Positions 39,126 through 49,310 of a stretch of 64,000 nucleotides of DNA are shown here, piece after piece; position 1 is the first letter of the stretch; every line of letters starts with the position of its first letter. This DNA is from Oreocharis arfaki (Eukaryota > Chordata > Aves > Passeriformes > Paramythiidae), in the NCBI GenBank assembly GCA_013398015.1, contig VZRR01013406.1, forward strand, positions 248,412-312,411, in the 5' to 3' direction. A program made the translations under genes and the position numbers. The notes under the pieces are model-generated. The model was not told the origin of the DNA and made no database searches. It saw only the letters and a program-made list of their open reading frames with translations.

Positions 39126-42027
39126 AGAAACGCAAAGATAAAAGTTCAATGAGAAGATACTTTTTCATAAGTTCAAATGTGATGGCACAGGGATGTCATG
39201 CTAATTTTAATTTCTGTTGCAGAAATATTATTCTTTTTGGGTTTTTTTCTTTTCTCCTTTTTACATTCCATTTTTTCCTGAATATTATTTTTTGGACTGA
39301 TTATATCATAGATAAGGTTTTCATACCAAACTACACTACAAAGTGAATTTGATAAGATTATCTAGGACTTAAAAATATACTTTCCCTTAGGAAATAAGAA
39401 GTAGGTGATAAAAACCTTATGAAAATAGTGGAAAAAAGAAGAATGTGCTTTAACTGAAGTAGACAAAAATGTCGAAAGAGAAAGTTTATATTTTTTGAAG
39501 TTGTTGCTAATTTTGAAATTATTGCTTATACTTGGGGCTCATATGGCAAGTCTTTTATTTTCTTGGTTTCTTGTTTTAATTGTAATTTTCAGTAGTAAGG
39601 ATTCTCTATCACATACTATTTCTCATGTAAAAATAGAAGAATTGTTTTTGCTTATGCAGTATTTGTCCTTTATAAAAATAGCCAATTGAAGAGCCCTGTC
39701 TACCTGGAGAGATTTTATGAGTGTTATGATGCTGTCAGAGGAATGCCAGCCTCTTTTTTTTTATGCCATGCCATAAAATCTTTGAGAAGTCTTGGAAGAT
39801 GGATTACCTTGAAATTTGATCTTTATGTTTTGAATTTTTATCAGAGTATACTCCAGCTTTAATTTAATAATATGGCATTTCTGGAATTAGATGGGAGCAA
39901 AACAGATTCCAGATGTGGCATGTTTCACTTCTTTGTGTTTTGTTGGGTTTTTTTTTTTTTAAATATCTAGAAATAAAAGGACTGAATCTTTGCCAGGAAA
40001 GTGATGCATGGACACATGTGGAATTGCTTTCAGCCCCCATTTCCCTCTCCTTTTTCCTTTCCAGCTGAGACAACCCAACCAGCACCCAGCATTTGTCCCC
40101 TTGCTTCTTGCTTTTTTGTTGTAAAAAGATGGCGGGAGAAAGAGCTTATGTAGCTTTGATCTTCCATCCACAGGTAGAGAACTGAGATGAAGGAAGGCTG
40201 TAGGTAAAGGACGTTCCACTAAGATTTGGACCACATGCCCAGACAACCATTCTACAGCATGACATAATTGCCAGAAAAGCAAGAATAAACTGTTCATACC
40301 ATTCTAGTCAGGGACAGGAGTTCTTATTGGTATTCATGAGATACATTTTCATGCTGAATATAGTACAAATTTCATATTTATAATTTTAACAGAAAGCCAA
40401 ACTTGTAATTAAAATAAATTAATTATTTCCAAAACTCATTCCCTCCATTTCAGCTCACCATTGGGGGGAAGTGTAACTTTGCTGTTGTTGCCTTCAGCTC
40501 AAAACTTCTTGTGAATTACATATTTTAGGAAGTAATTTTTAGGTTGTAACAGGAATTTTTCAAGCTTCTAACACATTGCAAAAAACCTTAGTGGTAATGA
40601 CTACAAAATTCCATCGGCAAATATATGTTGAGTGGTTTTATTGTTTAACAATTTTTTGTTCTTTTTCTCATAAATACCAGATGGCAGCTTTGTGCATGAA
40701 ACCCACAATTAAACTTTCGTGTTTCAGAATGAAAGTTTCTGTCTGAACACATGAGCTTCTGCCTGAGCTTCTCTTTGTTGCTGGACACTGACGTTAAGAT
40801 GGAGGACTCCAGTATTCAGAACGCAAGACCGTCTTCTGTGAGGTTGGAATTTACTACTTCCTTTCCATTTTGCTTGCTCTTTGCACATAGATGGGCCATC
40901 TAATCATACTGTGTCTGCAAAGCGTAAATACAGTAAAAGAATAGCCAGTGATGGGTTGATAATTTGTTTGAACCTTGAAGTGAAAATTAGTAAGATATTA
41001 ACCTGTTTTCAAAATAAATGTATTGTATTCATGATTAAGATGAGTTCAAAAATTAGGAGGAGGTAATCCTATGGAAAGCTCTATTGCAGCTCTCAGCAGA
41101 ATCTCTTGCGGTGGCTTAGAGGATCTTTTATTGATCTCCAGGCATGACCTGTTTCATTCTATTAGAATAAAAGTAATGGACAAAAGTGGCTTTAGGGGTA
41201 TGTTAATATTTCAGGTAAGACTGAAGGAAAATACTGCTATTTTTACCCATGATCTGTTATTCCTGAATGTGATAGGCAATAGATGTCTGATCAAATAATC
41301 ACTGAAAGAACAAGAGATAGATTTGCCCAAAGATTCTAAAACATATCAGTAAATTTTCAATAGTAGGAAAGAATAGAAAGTTTGTGTTAAACAGCTGTTT
41401 ATTCTTCCCTTTATCTTCAAGAAAGTTTGGTACAATGAGTTCTTGATTACACTGGGAATATATATTGAGTCAAAGAGAATATTTAGTGAAAGAAATTGAT
41501 GTGCAGATCTGTGTCTCTTTGATGTGGAAGTGGCTTGGCTATTCAAGTTAGAGGCATGCAAAGCTTTGGGGTAAAGTGTATCCTGTCTAAACCCACTAAT
41601 CACCCAACTCACCACTATAAATTGCTCCAGACCTTGAAGGCCAATCATCTAAGTGCTCTTTTTTTTGTCAAGAGAGTAATAAAGAGGTTTCAGAGGGAAG
41701 ACGATCCCATCATCTGCTGTGAAACTTTGGAAACTCATTTGAAAACGTTTCAAGAGCACTTGTAATTTCCAGCTAGTTCTACAGTGGTCATGGTTGGTCA
41801 GGGTGCATGAATTCTCTCTAGAAGCTTCCTCACTTGCTGGTGAAAACATGCTCTAGATTTCAGATATACAAACTACGTATGTTTGAATAGCGTATCTTTG
41901 AGATTTTTATACTCTGCAGCTATAATCTGCTTCAAACTCGCTGTCTGTACCTCAACTTCAGGAACAACTTGTGACAGCATTTTATAAAAGGACTCTTTCT
42001 ATTTCCTTTCTACTCTTATAAACCACC
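39126..42027. other. Unique AT-rich DNA, no gene seen
   Basis: No recognisable gene or repeat beyond short T runs (for example near 39948-39960). Confidence 0.4.
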
Positions 42028-42215
42028 CTTCCCCCCCCCACCCCAAGACACGCACACAAAACCCCAACAAAACAGAACAAAAACCAACCAACCAACCAGA
42101 CAAGACTTCCCATAACCCCACCAATGAACCGATCCAAAAAACCCCACCAGCCCAAAAATCTATCCAGCAAAAAAAAACAACCCCAAAACACCTCCAAAAA
42201 CCCCCAATACAACTG
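42028..42215. repeat. A/C-rich low-complexity tract
   Basis: A C run at 42031-42039 is followed by about 175 bases made mainly of A and C (CCAACCAACC, CCCCAAAACACC and similar). There is no fixed unit. Most of the tract is copied again at 42677-42800 because it lies in the duplicated block. Confidence 0.85.
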
Positions 42216-42675
42216 TACGCTTCAAGCTTTATTACATTTCAATCACAATACACATCGACTTGGTTTTCCTTGTGCTTAATTTATTAATGCTTAATAGAAT
42301 TGTTTGCTAAATATTCTGATATCCATGGTGTCAATTTCAGCCTTTTTCATTTTTTTTCTCTTTTTAGATAAAAAGTATTATGATGTTTTCATAGAGGAAA
42401 CTGAACATGTGTTTTCTTGTTAACTGTATTTTTAGCAACAAATGGTCTAGCATAGAGACCGAACAGTAAGAAGCAGGACTTTCACACTTTTCCTTCCTAA
42501 TGGTATTCTCATTGTTTAGAGATTAATAACTTACTCAGGGAGATATTGAAGGCAGCAAAATCTGCTACCTACTTTCTATATTCTAAATCAAACTGCTGCT
42601 TTTAACAAGACTAGCTCTGAATATGGGGCTTTGCTCATTCATTTAAAGCTCTGAAAGAAAGGATTGTCACTAATT
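42092..42675 (+). repeat. Direct duplication, copy 1 (584 bp)
   Basis: This 584-bp block reappears at an offset of 585 bases. Read side by side, the two copies appear to differ only by T against C at 42376/42961 and at 42386/42971. The block begins in the A/C-rich tract and ends with GGATTGTCACTAATT. Confidence 0.95.
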
Positions 42676-42676
42676 N
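42676..42676. other. Single N at the duplication junction
   Basis: One undetermined base sits exactly between the two copies of the 584-bp block. This is typical of an assembler or gap-filling join rather than of a biological junction. Confidence 0.95.
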
Positions 42677-43260
42677 CCAACCAGACAAGACTTCCCATAA
42701 CCCCACCAATGAACCGATCCAAAAAACCCCACCAGCCCAAAAATCTATCCAGCAAAAAAAAACAACCCCAAAACACCTCCAAAAACCCCCAATACAACTG
42801 TACGCTTCAAGCTTTATTACATTTCAATCACAATACACATCGACTTGGTTTTCCTTGTGCTTAATTTATTAATGCTTAATAGAATTGTTTGCTAAATATT
42901 CTGATATCCATGGTGTCAATTTCAGCCTTTTTCATTTTTTTTCTCTTTTTAGATAAAAAGCATTATGATGCTTTCATAGAGGAAACTGAACATGTGTTTT
43001 CTTGTTAACTGTATTTTTAGCAACAAATGGTCTAGCATAGAGACCGAACAGTAAGAAGCAGGACTTTCACACTTTTCCTTCCTAATGGTATTCTCATTGT
43101 TTAGAGATTAATAACTTACTCAGGGAGATATTGAAGGCAGCAAAATCTGCTACCTACTTTCTATATTCTAAATCAAACTGCTGCTTTTAACAAGACTAGC
43201 TCTGAATATGGGGCTTTGCTCATTCATTTAAAGCTCTGAAAGAAAGGATTGTCACTAATT
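42677..43260 (+). repeat. Direct duplication, copy 2 (584 bp)
   Basis: Second copy of the 42092-42675 block. The only differences I see are two T-to-C changes ten bases apart. After it the sequence continues into unique DNA (TGATTGACTTTAGACTC) that is absent after copy 1, so copy 2 carries the true right flank and copy 1 the true left flank. Confidence 0.95.
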
Positions 43261-44520
43261 TGATTGACTTTAGACTCACACACACACATCAAAAAAAAGA
43301 CTTTAGGCATCCTCGGAATGCATAATTGATGGAGAACCTTGTTCTCTATCTACAGGTATATAATCCCTGACACTTCCAGAATATGTCACTCCTCAGCAGA
43401 GGCATAATTTTAGCCAAACAAAAAAAGTAGTGTTCAGTGAGGAAGATGAGCTATCTTCAAGCATAGAATGGGAAGTAGCTGTTTATTCAAAAGTATATGG
43501 ACTCCTCTGCTCCCAAACCTAAAACATCAGTTTTAGCACTGCCTTGCCACACCACGCCTTTCCGGCTCCTGGTCAGAATCACCACCAGCCTTTTCACAGT
43601 ACTGACAGACAACCTCTATGAAAAATAAGAAGAAAGTCCCTATTGCTTTTAGCCAGAAAATAAGCTTTCAAGACCACTAACTCTAGTCCAAATTTGTATG
43701 CACGTACACACATCTGTTTCTGGGAGCAGGAAGACTGATGGGAGCAGAAGCAGCAGAAGGCTGTGCCTGTGAGTCACTTTAATGTGTAGCCCAAGGAGGA
43801 CCAAATGATACTGGATTAAAAAGATCAGTTACTACTATGAACACAACTGTAACTAGGTAGATGTTCCTAACAAGGATATAAAGAAGTATTCTATAAGTGT
43901 ACAGATGTGTATATACGTGCATGTGTGTGTGTATTTTGTTACTATTATGTAAGCTTTGACAGGGCTGAAGTTATGAAAAGGATTGCCTGTTTTAAGGCTA
44001 GCCACAGAGCTAATCTTGAAGCGATAAAGAAACCACAGCCATGACAGCCCCTCGCGTACACGTGGGCATGGAAAGGATTGTCACAAAGATAACTGCAGCA
44101 GTCCTTCAAGTCTTCCTGCACAGCCTCTCTTTTTTTTTTTTTTTTTTTTTTCCCCTGGGTTAGACAAAGAGGTAGAAGTAATTTGTCCCTCCTGAGGTCA
44201 GGCTATTATGTGACTGCAAATGGGGGGAGAAGTCTACACCTGAGAGGACCATCCCTGCCTGATAAAAAACAACAAGGTTTTGATGAAATCATTTCAACTG
44301 CTCTCCTCTTCAAGAAACAAAATTAACTAATTGGCTTCAGTCTGATCTTCAAAACACATTGAGACTGCTAAGAAGAAGCACAGAACCACTGAACCCTTCA
44401 ACTCTTTCCAGACCTGACTTCTAGCTAACATAAACCAGAGCCATCCTGCTGTCAGAACTGCCAGTTTACCTGGGCTCACAGGATTTTCCTTTACATATAT
44501 TTATAATTTTATTTATTTTT
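43261..44520. other. Unique DNA with T22 run, no gene seen
   Basis: No gene is recognised. A short CA run lies near 43276-43287, a TG-rich run near 43919-43932 and a 22-T run at 44130-44151. Confidence 0.45.
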
Positions 44521-44683
44521 TTGGCAGCTGGATTGCGAGCATCTCAGGTGCCACACTGTGTGTTCTTTCCCCAGCCTGACTGTCCGCCCCCACGGGTGAC
44601 ACACCGTGCACAGGAGCAGTTTGCATCTGCGACCCTCTTTGCTCCCTACATCAAGACCTCGTTACACTTTGAGGGCTCCGTGG

Positions 44684-44698
44684 GCTCCCTCTGGTGGC
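44684..44698 (-). promoter_or_regulatory. Candidate CTCF-binding motif
   Basis: The plus strand reads GCTCCCTCTGGTGGC, which differs by one base from the vertebrate CTCF core GCGCCCTCTGGTGGC. The motif in its usual orientation (CCACCAGRGGG) is therefore on the minus strand. It sits in a ~230-bp patch (44525-44755) richer in G and C than its surroundings, including several CpG. CTCF organises chromatin loops and insulators in vertebrates. A single motif match does not prove occupancy. Confidence 0.5.
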
Positions 44699-44755
44699 CA
44701 TCTGATCCTAACTATCCCGGAGCTGCTTTTCCAGGGAACCTGGCATAGGGAATGA

Positions 44756-45548
44756 AGATACAACTTCGATAGGGAAAGATGAGGATATGATATCTTAATT
44801 AAAAATGCTCTGAGGTTATATTGATCATAAGAAACAACAAAGGAACAAATGAACACAAAAAACAGTCTAAATATTCCCTGAAGCAAGAAGATTTTATTCC
44901 CTGGAGGCAGGGAGATTTTATTCCTTTGTAGTTAGATTTTGCCTAACCTCTGTTAATGTCAGGAAAACTTTGCTAAAAAGCTGGCAGCATAACTTACTAA
45001 GGAAAAAAACTCTGAATGAAGGGCTCCAGCCATGTAGTCAGAGTTGGTTATAGAGCAGGACCCTCTAAAAAACCTTGAATGAAGTAGCATTTTTATTGTA
45101 GCTAGGCATACAAAAATGCCTCACTGAGATTAACACTGTGGGATTTATTTCCAAATCTTTCTAGGTGCTCCAGCCTTCCAGCTGATTCAGAAAGATGAGA
45201 TGGACAAGAGCAAAAGATCCATGTTGCAAGATAAGATGACCAACAGCATAAAGGTATCAGTGTGTTGCATCTAGCCATAGCAGCTAATCATATTTCTTCA
45301 TCCCAGCCCTTGAAACTAATGTGGAGCCAGAGCACACCAACAAACAACGACACCAACTCAGTCATTGCTTGCTCTACAGTGCCAGTCACTGGAAACACTT
45401 CTTGGTGGGCTGGAAATCCTCTTGTGGCCCCACATTATATCATGTGATAAAAAGTAAAGTGAAGCATGATGCTGAAGTCCCATTTGTCCCCTTTCCTTTC
45501 CCTGTAAGCCATATTCTCTGAATTACCTTAGAAGAAGCTATAAGGAAG
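44756..45548. other. Unique DNA, no gene seen
   Basis: No repeat or coding region recognised between the CTCF-like motif and the solo LTR. Confidence 0.4.
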
Positions 45549-45553
45549 CATGT
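45549..45553. repeat. Target-site duplication, left copy (CATGT)
   Basis: CATGT lies immediately before the LTR's opening TGTCCTGG and is repeated exactly after its end. A 5-bp duplication is typical of several retroviral integrase groups, including ERVL-like elements. Confidence 0.75.
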
Positions 45554-46169
45554 TGTCCTGGGATGACTGTATTATGCTGTATTCCCTATCATCTGCCCTA
45601 TGCCAGACATGAGTCCTGTGCTTTTCTGTACCTTTAAGAGAGAGGGGGGGATGCCAGTGGAATTCTTTCAGTGTTTTGTGTTCAAAACAGAGATAACTTG
45701 GTGGCTCTCCTCCTCAGCTCTCAGCTTCTGCAGCAGGGAAGGGAGTTACATTCCTTTTGCTTTTTAGCTAGCTTCTTGTATGCTAGCTAAAGCATGGAGT
45801 TTCCTGGGACTTTGACTTCTTCTCTTCTGGAACTGTTCAGCAACACCAGAAAATCACTGGGAGGCCCCACGCCGTGGCCCAGAGGGGCCCACGCTGAACC
45901 CCAGCTCCAGAGAGGGCAGAGCCACACCTACAAATATCTCTGAAATCTTCCCAGGTGTCCTCCACAGTGAGAGGTTTTATTATTTGATATTATTCACTCT
46001 TTTTGATGCCTGTGAGCACCCTTCTTGATAGATAAATAGGGTTTTTTCACTTTCCTCTGAGGAAATTTCTTTCTGAACGTGCGGGGGGAGGGGCTGCTAA
46101 AATCTGCCTTCTAACAGAGGGACACTCGTTTTGGATGTTTTTCCTCCAAATTTGTCTCAAACCAAGATA
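45554..46169 (+). mobile_element. Solo LTR of an avian endogenous retrovirus
   Basis: A 616-bp element starts TGTCCTGGGATGAC and ends AAACCAAGATA. It is flanked on both sides by CATGT. Its order matches an avian LTR I recognise: GTACCTTTAAGAGAG, GCTAGCTTCTTGTATGCTAGC, CACGCCGTGGCCCAGAGGGG, CAAATATCTCTGAAATC, TTTTTGATGCCTGTGAGCAC, a GATAAATAG box, then CTGAGGAAATTTCTTTCTGAA. The usual closing CA appears mutated to TA. The polyadenylation signal is the weak GATAAA near 46031. No internal retroviral sequence adjoins it, so the provirus was probably removed by recombination between its two LTRs. The family (ERVL or other) is not certain. Confidence 0.75.
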
Positions 46170-46174
46170 CATGT
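46170..46174. repeat. Target-site duplication, right copy (CATGT)
   Basis: Exact copy of the five bases at 45549-45553, directly after the LTR end. Confidence 0.75.
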
Positions 46175-46281
46175 CAATAACCATCAGATTTCTCTGGGTG
46201 TACCATGATCTGACCAGAAGAATAAATTCAGCCCTAGAGAGAGCAAGAAAGATTAGATGTGTGTAGACATTGGCATAAAAT

Positions 46282-46301
46282 CACACACACACACACACAC
46301 A
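46282..46301 (+). repeat. (CA)10 microsatellite
   Basis: Ten perfect CA units followed by GAGAATC. Probably polymorphic. Confidence 0.95.
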
Positions 46302-49222
46302 GAGAATCATAATCTTCTAATTTCTTAAATATTTTATTATTAAACTGCATCAATAACTTCTGTACATTGAAGTACAAGACACACAGATACAAGCATTACC
46401 TTGTTGTAACAAATTAGCTACTTATTTTTAGCACAGATAAAATGATTCCAGAAAATCATAGTAACATCAGGTCCAACACAACCTTTGGCAGGACTAATGC
46501 TTTTCTTGTTTACTTATTTTTTCCACCAGCACCAGATTTTTTACCTAGCTGAATTTTTCTTTCTCTGACTTAGCAGGTTTTGCTCAGCCCTAGGACTTAG
46601 TGCTCTATTTTTATAATGGTTATTTTCTTATAAAAGTAGTGGGTGCTTGAAAAGTCTGCTGCTGGATTTCAACTCAAAACTTTGGTGGCAGGGTCAGCAG
46701 GTGAGATGAAGTCTACGACCTCCAAAGTTGACCTGCAACACAAGGTACACTGTGGAAATGGAAGAGGTCAGAGTTCATACTTGAAAATCAGAGTCAGGGT
46801 AGACATGGAGCTGATGATTTGATCAGACAGAGCTTAGATCCTGATGCCAGCTAGGATTAAAGAAGCTTAAGAGCTCCACTGACTTGACTCAGACAATGAT
46901 AGTTTTCAGGGATTCTGGATGGCTGAAGATTAATAAATATCAGAGCAGTGAGGACACCCTGTATCTGCTACTGCAGTCTGCCTGGGCATATGAAGTCACA
47001 CCAGTGAGGGCTTGGTGCCTTCTTGACGCTGACTGAAAGCCTCTCTGTGCTTGGATTTCATAAGACATGATGTTGCCCTCCCTGCCTTTGTACTGCCTGT
47101 TCCTAAAACATGTAAGAGCTGCCATTCCCTTGGTTTATTCAAGATGTCTCTGTCTTTGGCTACTGCCCGACAGAGGTAGTGCTGTACATGGGTGGATGCA
47201 TCTGGTGTGATCTCCAATTGCTCAGGGATTTCTGACCTGGCTTGCATCTGGGCAGCCACTAATGACTTAGTCTTCATGAATCTATCACTGTTCTTGTTTT
47301 CAAACTCCTGATTTGGTCAGCTGTCATGTATCGCAATGCAAAGAGTTACACGTCTTAATTGTCCTTTTCACAAATGTTGTTTCTCTGGTTTCATTCAAAT
47401 ATTGAAAAATGCAAACCAAGGAATCCAATTCTGGTTATTGCTCAGAGTCAAATGTATTTCCCTATTAATAAACTACCACATGGATCTTAGATTTCAATCC
47501 ACTCTTTCATGCAAATGCAGCATAATGTTAAAGGCTAATGAGTTCATAAGCAGTGAACAGATAGCCCTCTAGTGCTAGGTTGTATTTTTTAATGAAGAAA
47601 TCCAGGTGCTTTGACTCTCTGAAGTAGTTCCGTCGAAACCAATGCTATGAAATACCATGTGAGCAAAAAATTAGAATGCACGCTCATCTTCTTTATTTTG
47701 TACTGCTCTGCGACTCCAGCCAGTATTTATATCAGGGCAGTAACAGATTTTACTGCCCCTAAAAAATTTAGAGCTCCACATATGTGGATTCTTTTTCCTC
47801 TGTATCTCTCAAAGAAATGTTGAGATTATTTTGTTAAATACTTAATATTTTTCTGCCTTTATGGAAAGACTTGAATTTACTGGGAGAGTAGAGAGGGCAC
47901 CAAAACAAATAGAGCTTTATCTTTCCGCACAAATTAATTAAGAACGTCTGTTTCTCTGTTGCAATACCAAGAGTTATTGAATCTGTGTTGTGCTAGTTTA
48001 CCTACTGCTTTAGAAATTTATATTGGAAGCAAGAAAATAGGTAGCACCAGAGATCATGCAGTTTTCTCCTATTTTGCTCTTCACCATGAGCCTCTTCACT
48101 TGTTAAATCATGATGGAGGGAGGAAGGGAGAAAGAGAAGGACAGATCCTTACTCCCTACCTATACTTGCTCTGGAACTACAACCATGCCAGACTGCAAAG
48201 AGGAAAAAATGGCTGTCTATTTCTATCCCAAAGCCTAAAGGTCATACATTGCAGCAAACCTGGGAACTGAGTCTGAGTCTTCCAACTACACATCTTCTGC
48301 TTAAACCAGAAGAATTTCTTTTGTGTCCCCTGGGCTCTCAATTTCCTAAGTTTAAATAATACATGAAAATTCATATGAAATCTCAGTGGGATGAATCTTC
48401 TAGTACTACAAAAATTTGAACATGCTTTGCATATGTCTCCTTCATAGATGTTTTGGAGTCTAGTCTCTCACTCTATGTATTTCAATAGAAAGTAGAAATC
48501 ATGTACTGTTAAATAGTACAAGCAAGCTGCTCACGCCTTTTATTTCTATTCTGATATTTAAACTCCAAGACCTAAGTGTGTCATTTTAAAGACAAGCAGC
48601 TGCTTAAGTGCTCTACTGAGCCAGACCTTGGTGGCATTCAAGGATTACCCTAAGTGTTTTCAAATAATCATGCCAGGTCTGACAGCCTGTGGCTCAACTA
48701 AGCAATGGGAACCCTGTGACCCACTTCTGATTCCTCAGTGGCCAGACTCCAAGACCATCATATGACAACTTTTCTCTTTCTCCTTGGACAGACACTTGCA
48801 ATCAGAAATTTTGTGACGGGAAGATAGCATTCCTCTTAATATTGTTCTAACTAACGATTTCATTTATAAACTCTGGTCCTGGTGAATCATAACTGAAATT
48901 GTGCAGTAGAAATATTATGCAATGGAAATAGTTCAGACTGACAAGGTAGTTTTAAATACAAAAGTACTTCAGAGGACAGAGCATAGTTAAAATCCCACTT
49001 AAGTACAAATCTGGAATCTCTCTAAGTGCTGAGAGAGAAGAAAAGAAATAGCTTGAAAGCACAGAGGATTGAGGCCAATGATTGGCCAGTTTTACATCAG
49101 AAATAGTAAGACATTAAGCCAATTATGTGGCAAGTCTCTAGGGACTACACAGAGAAAGAACATTCCAATAAGTACCTCACTGTTTTTCCAATAATGCTAA
49201 AAGTAATTAAAATAAACTTTAA
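46302..49222. other. Unique DNA, no supported gene
   Basis: A minus-strand frame of 93 codons at 46996-47277 lies in a slightly GC-richer stretch (46670-47280). It has no recognisable domain and no splice or promoter context I can support. The rest is ordinary AT-rich DNA. Confidence 0.35.
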
Positions 49223-49310
49223 AAAACCAAGAAAAAAACCCACAAGACACACGCCGCTCCAAACCTCACCTCCACAAAACCACCAACAAAAAAATTTTCA
49301 AAAATTTCAC
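49223..49310. repeat. A/C-rich low-complexity tract
   Basis: Mostly A and C on this strand (AAAACCCACAAGACAC, CCTCCACAAAACCACC), without a fixed unit. Same character as the tracts at 17.1 and 42.0 kb. Confidence 0.75.

Noticed and set aside
38883..39168. Minus-strand open frames of 87-88 codons
   Set aside because: They are antisense to plus-strand CR1 ORF2 sequence, whose translation carries the recognised reverse-transcriptase motif.
42092..42215. A/C-rich tract resembling the strand bias of bird mitochondrial DNA (possible nuclear mitochondrial insertion)
   Set aside because: No mitochondrial gene, tRNA or control-region block was recognised, and the tract fits the other low-complexity A/C stretches in the window.
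44521..44748. Plus-strand frame of 75 codons across the GC-richer patch
   Set aside because: It has no ATG at its start and no known domain. The composition alone explains the open frame.
46996..47277. Minus-strand frame of 93 codons in a slightly GC-richer stretch
   Set aside because: No domain, splice context or homologue recognised. The length is within chance expectation.
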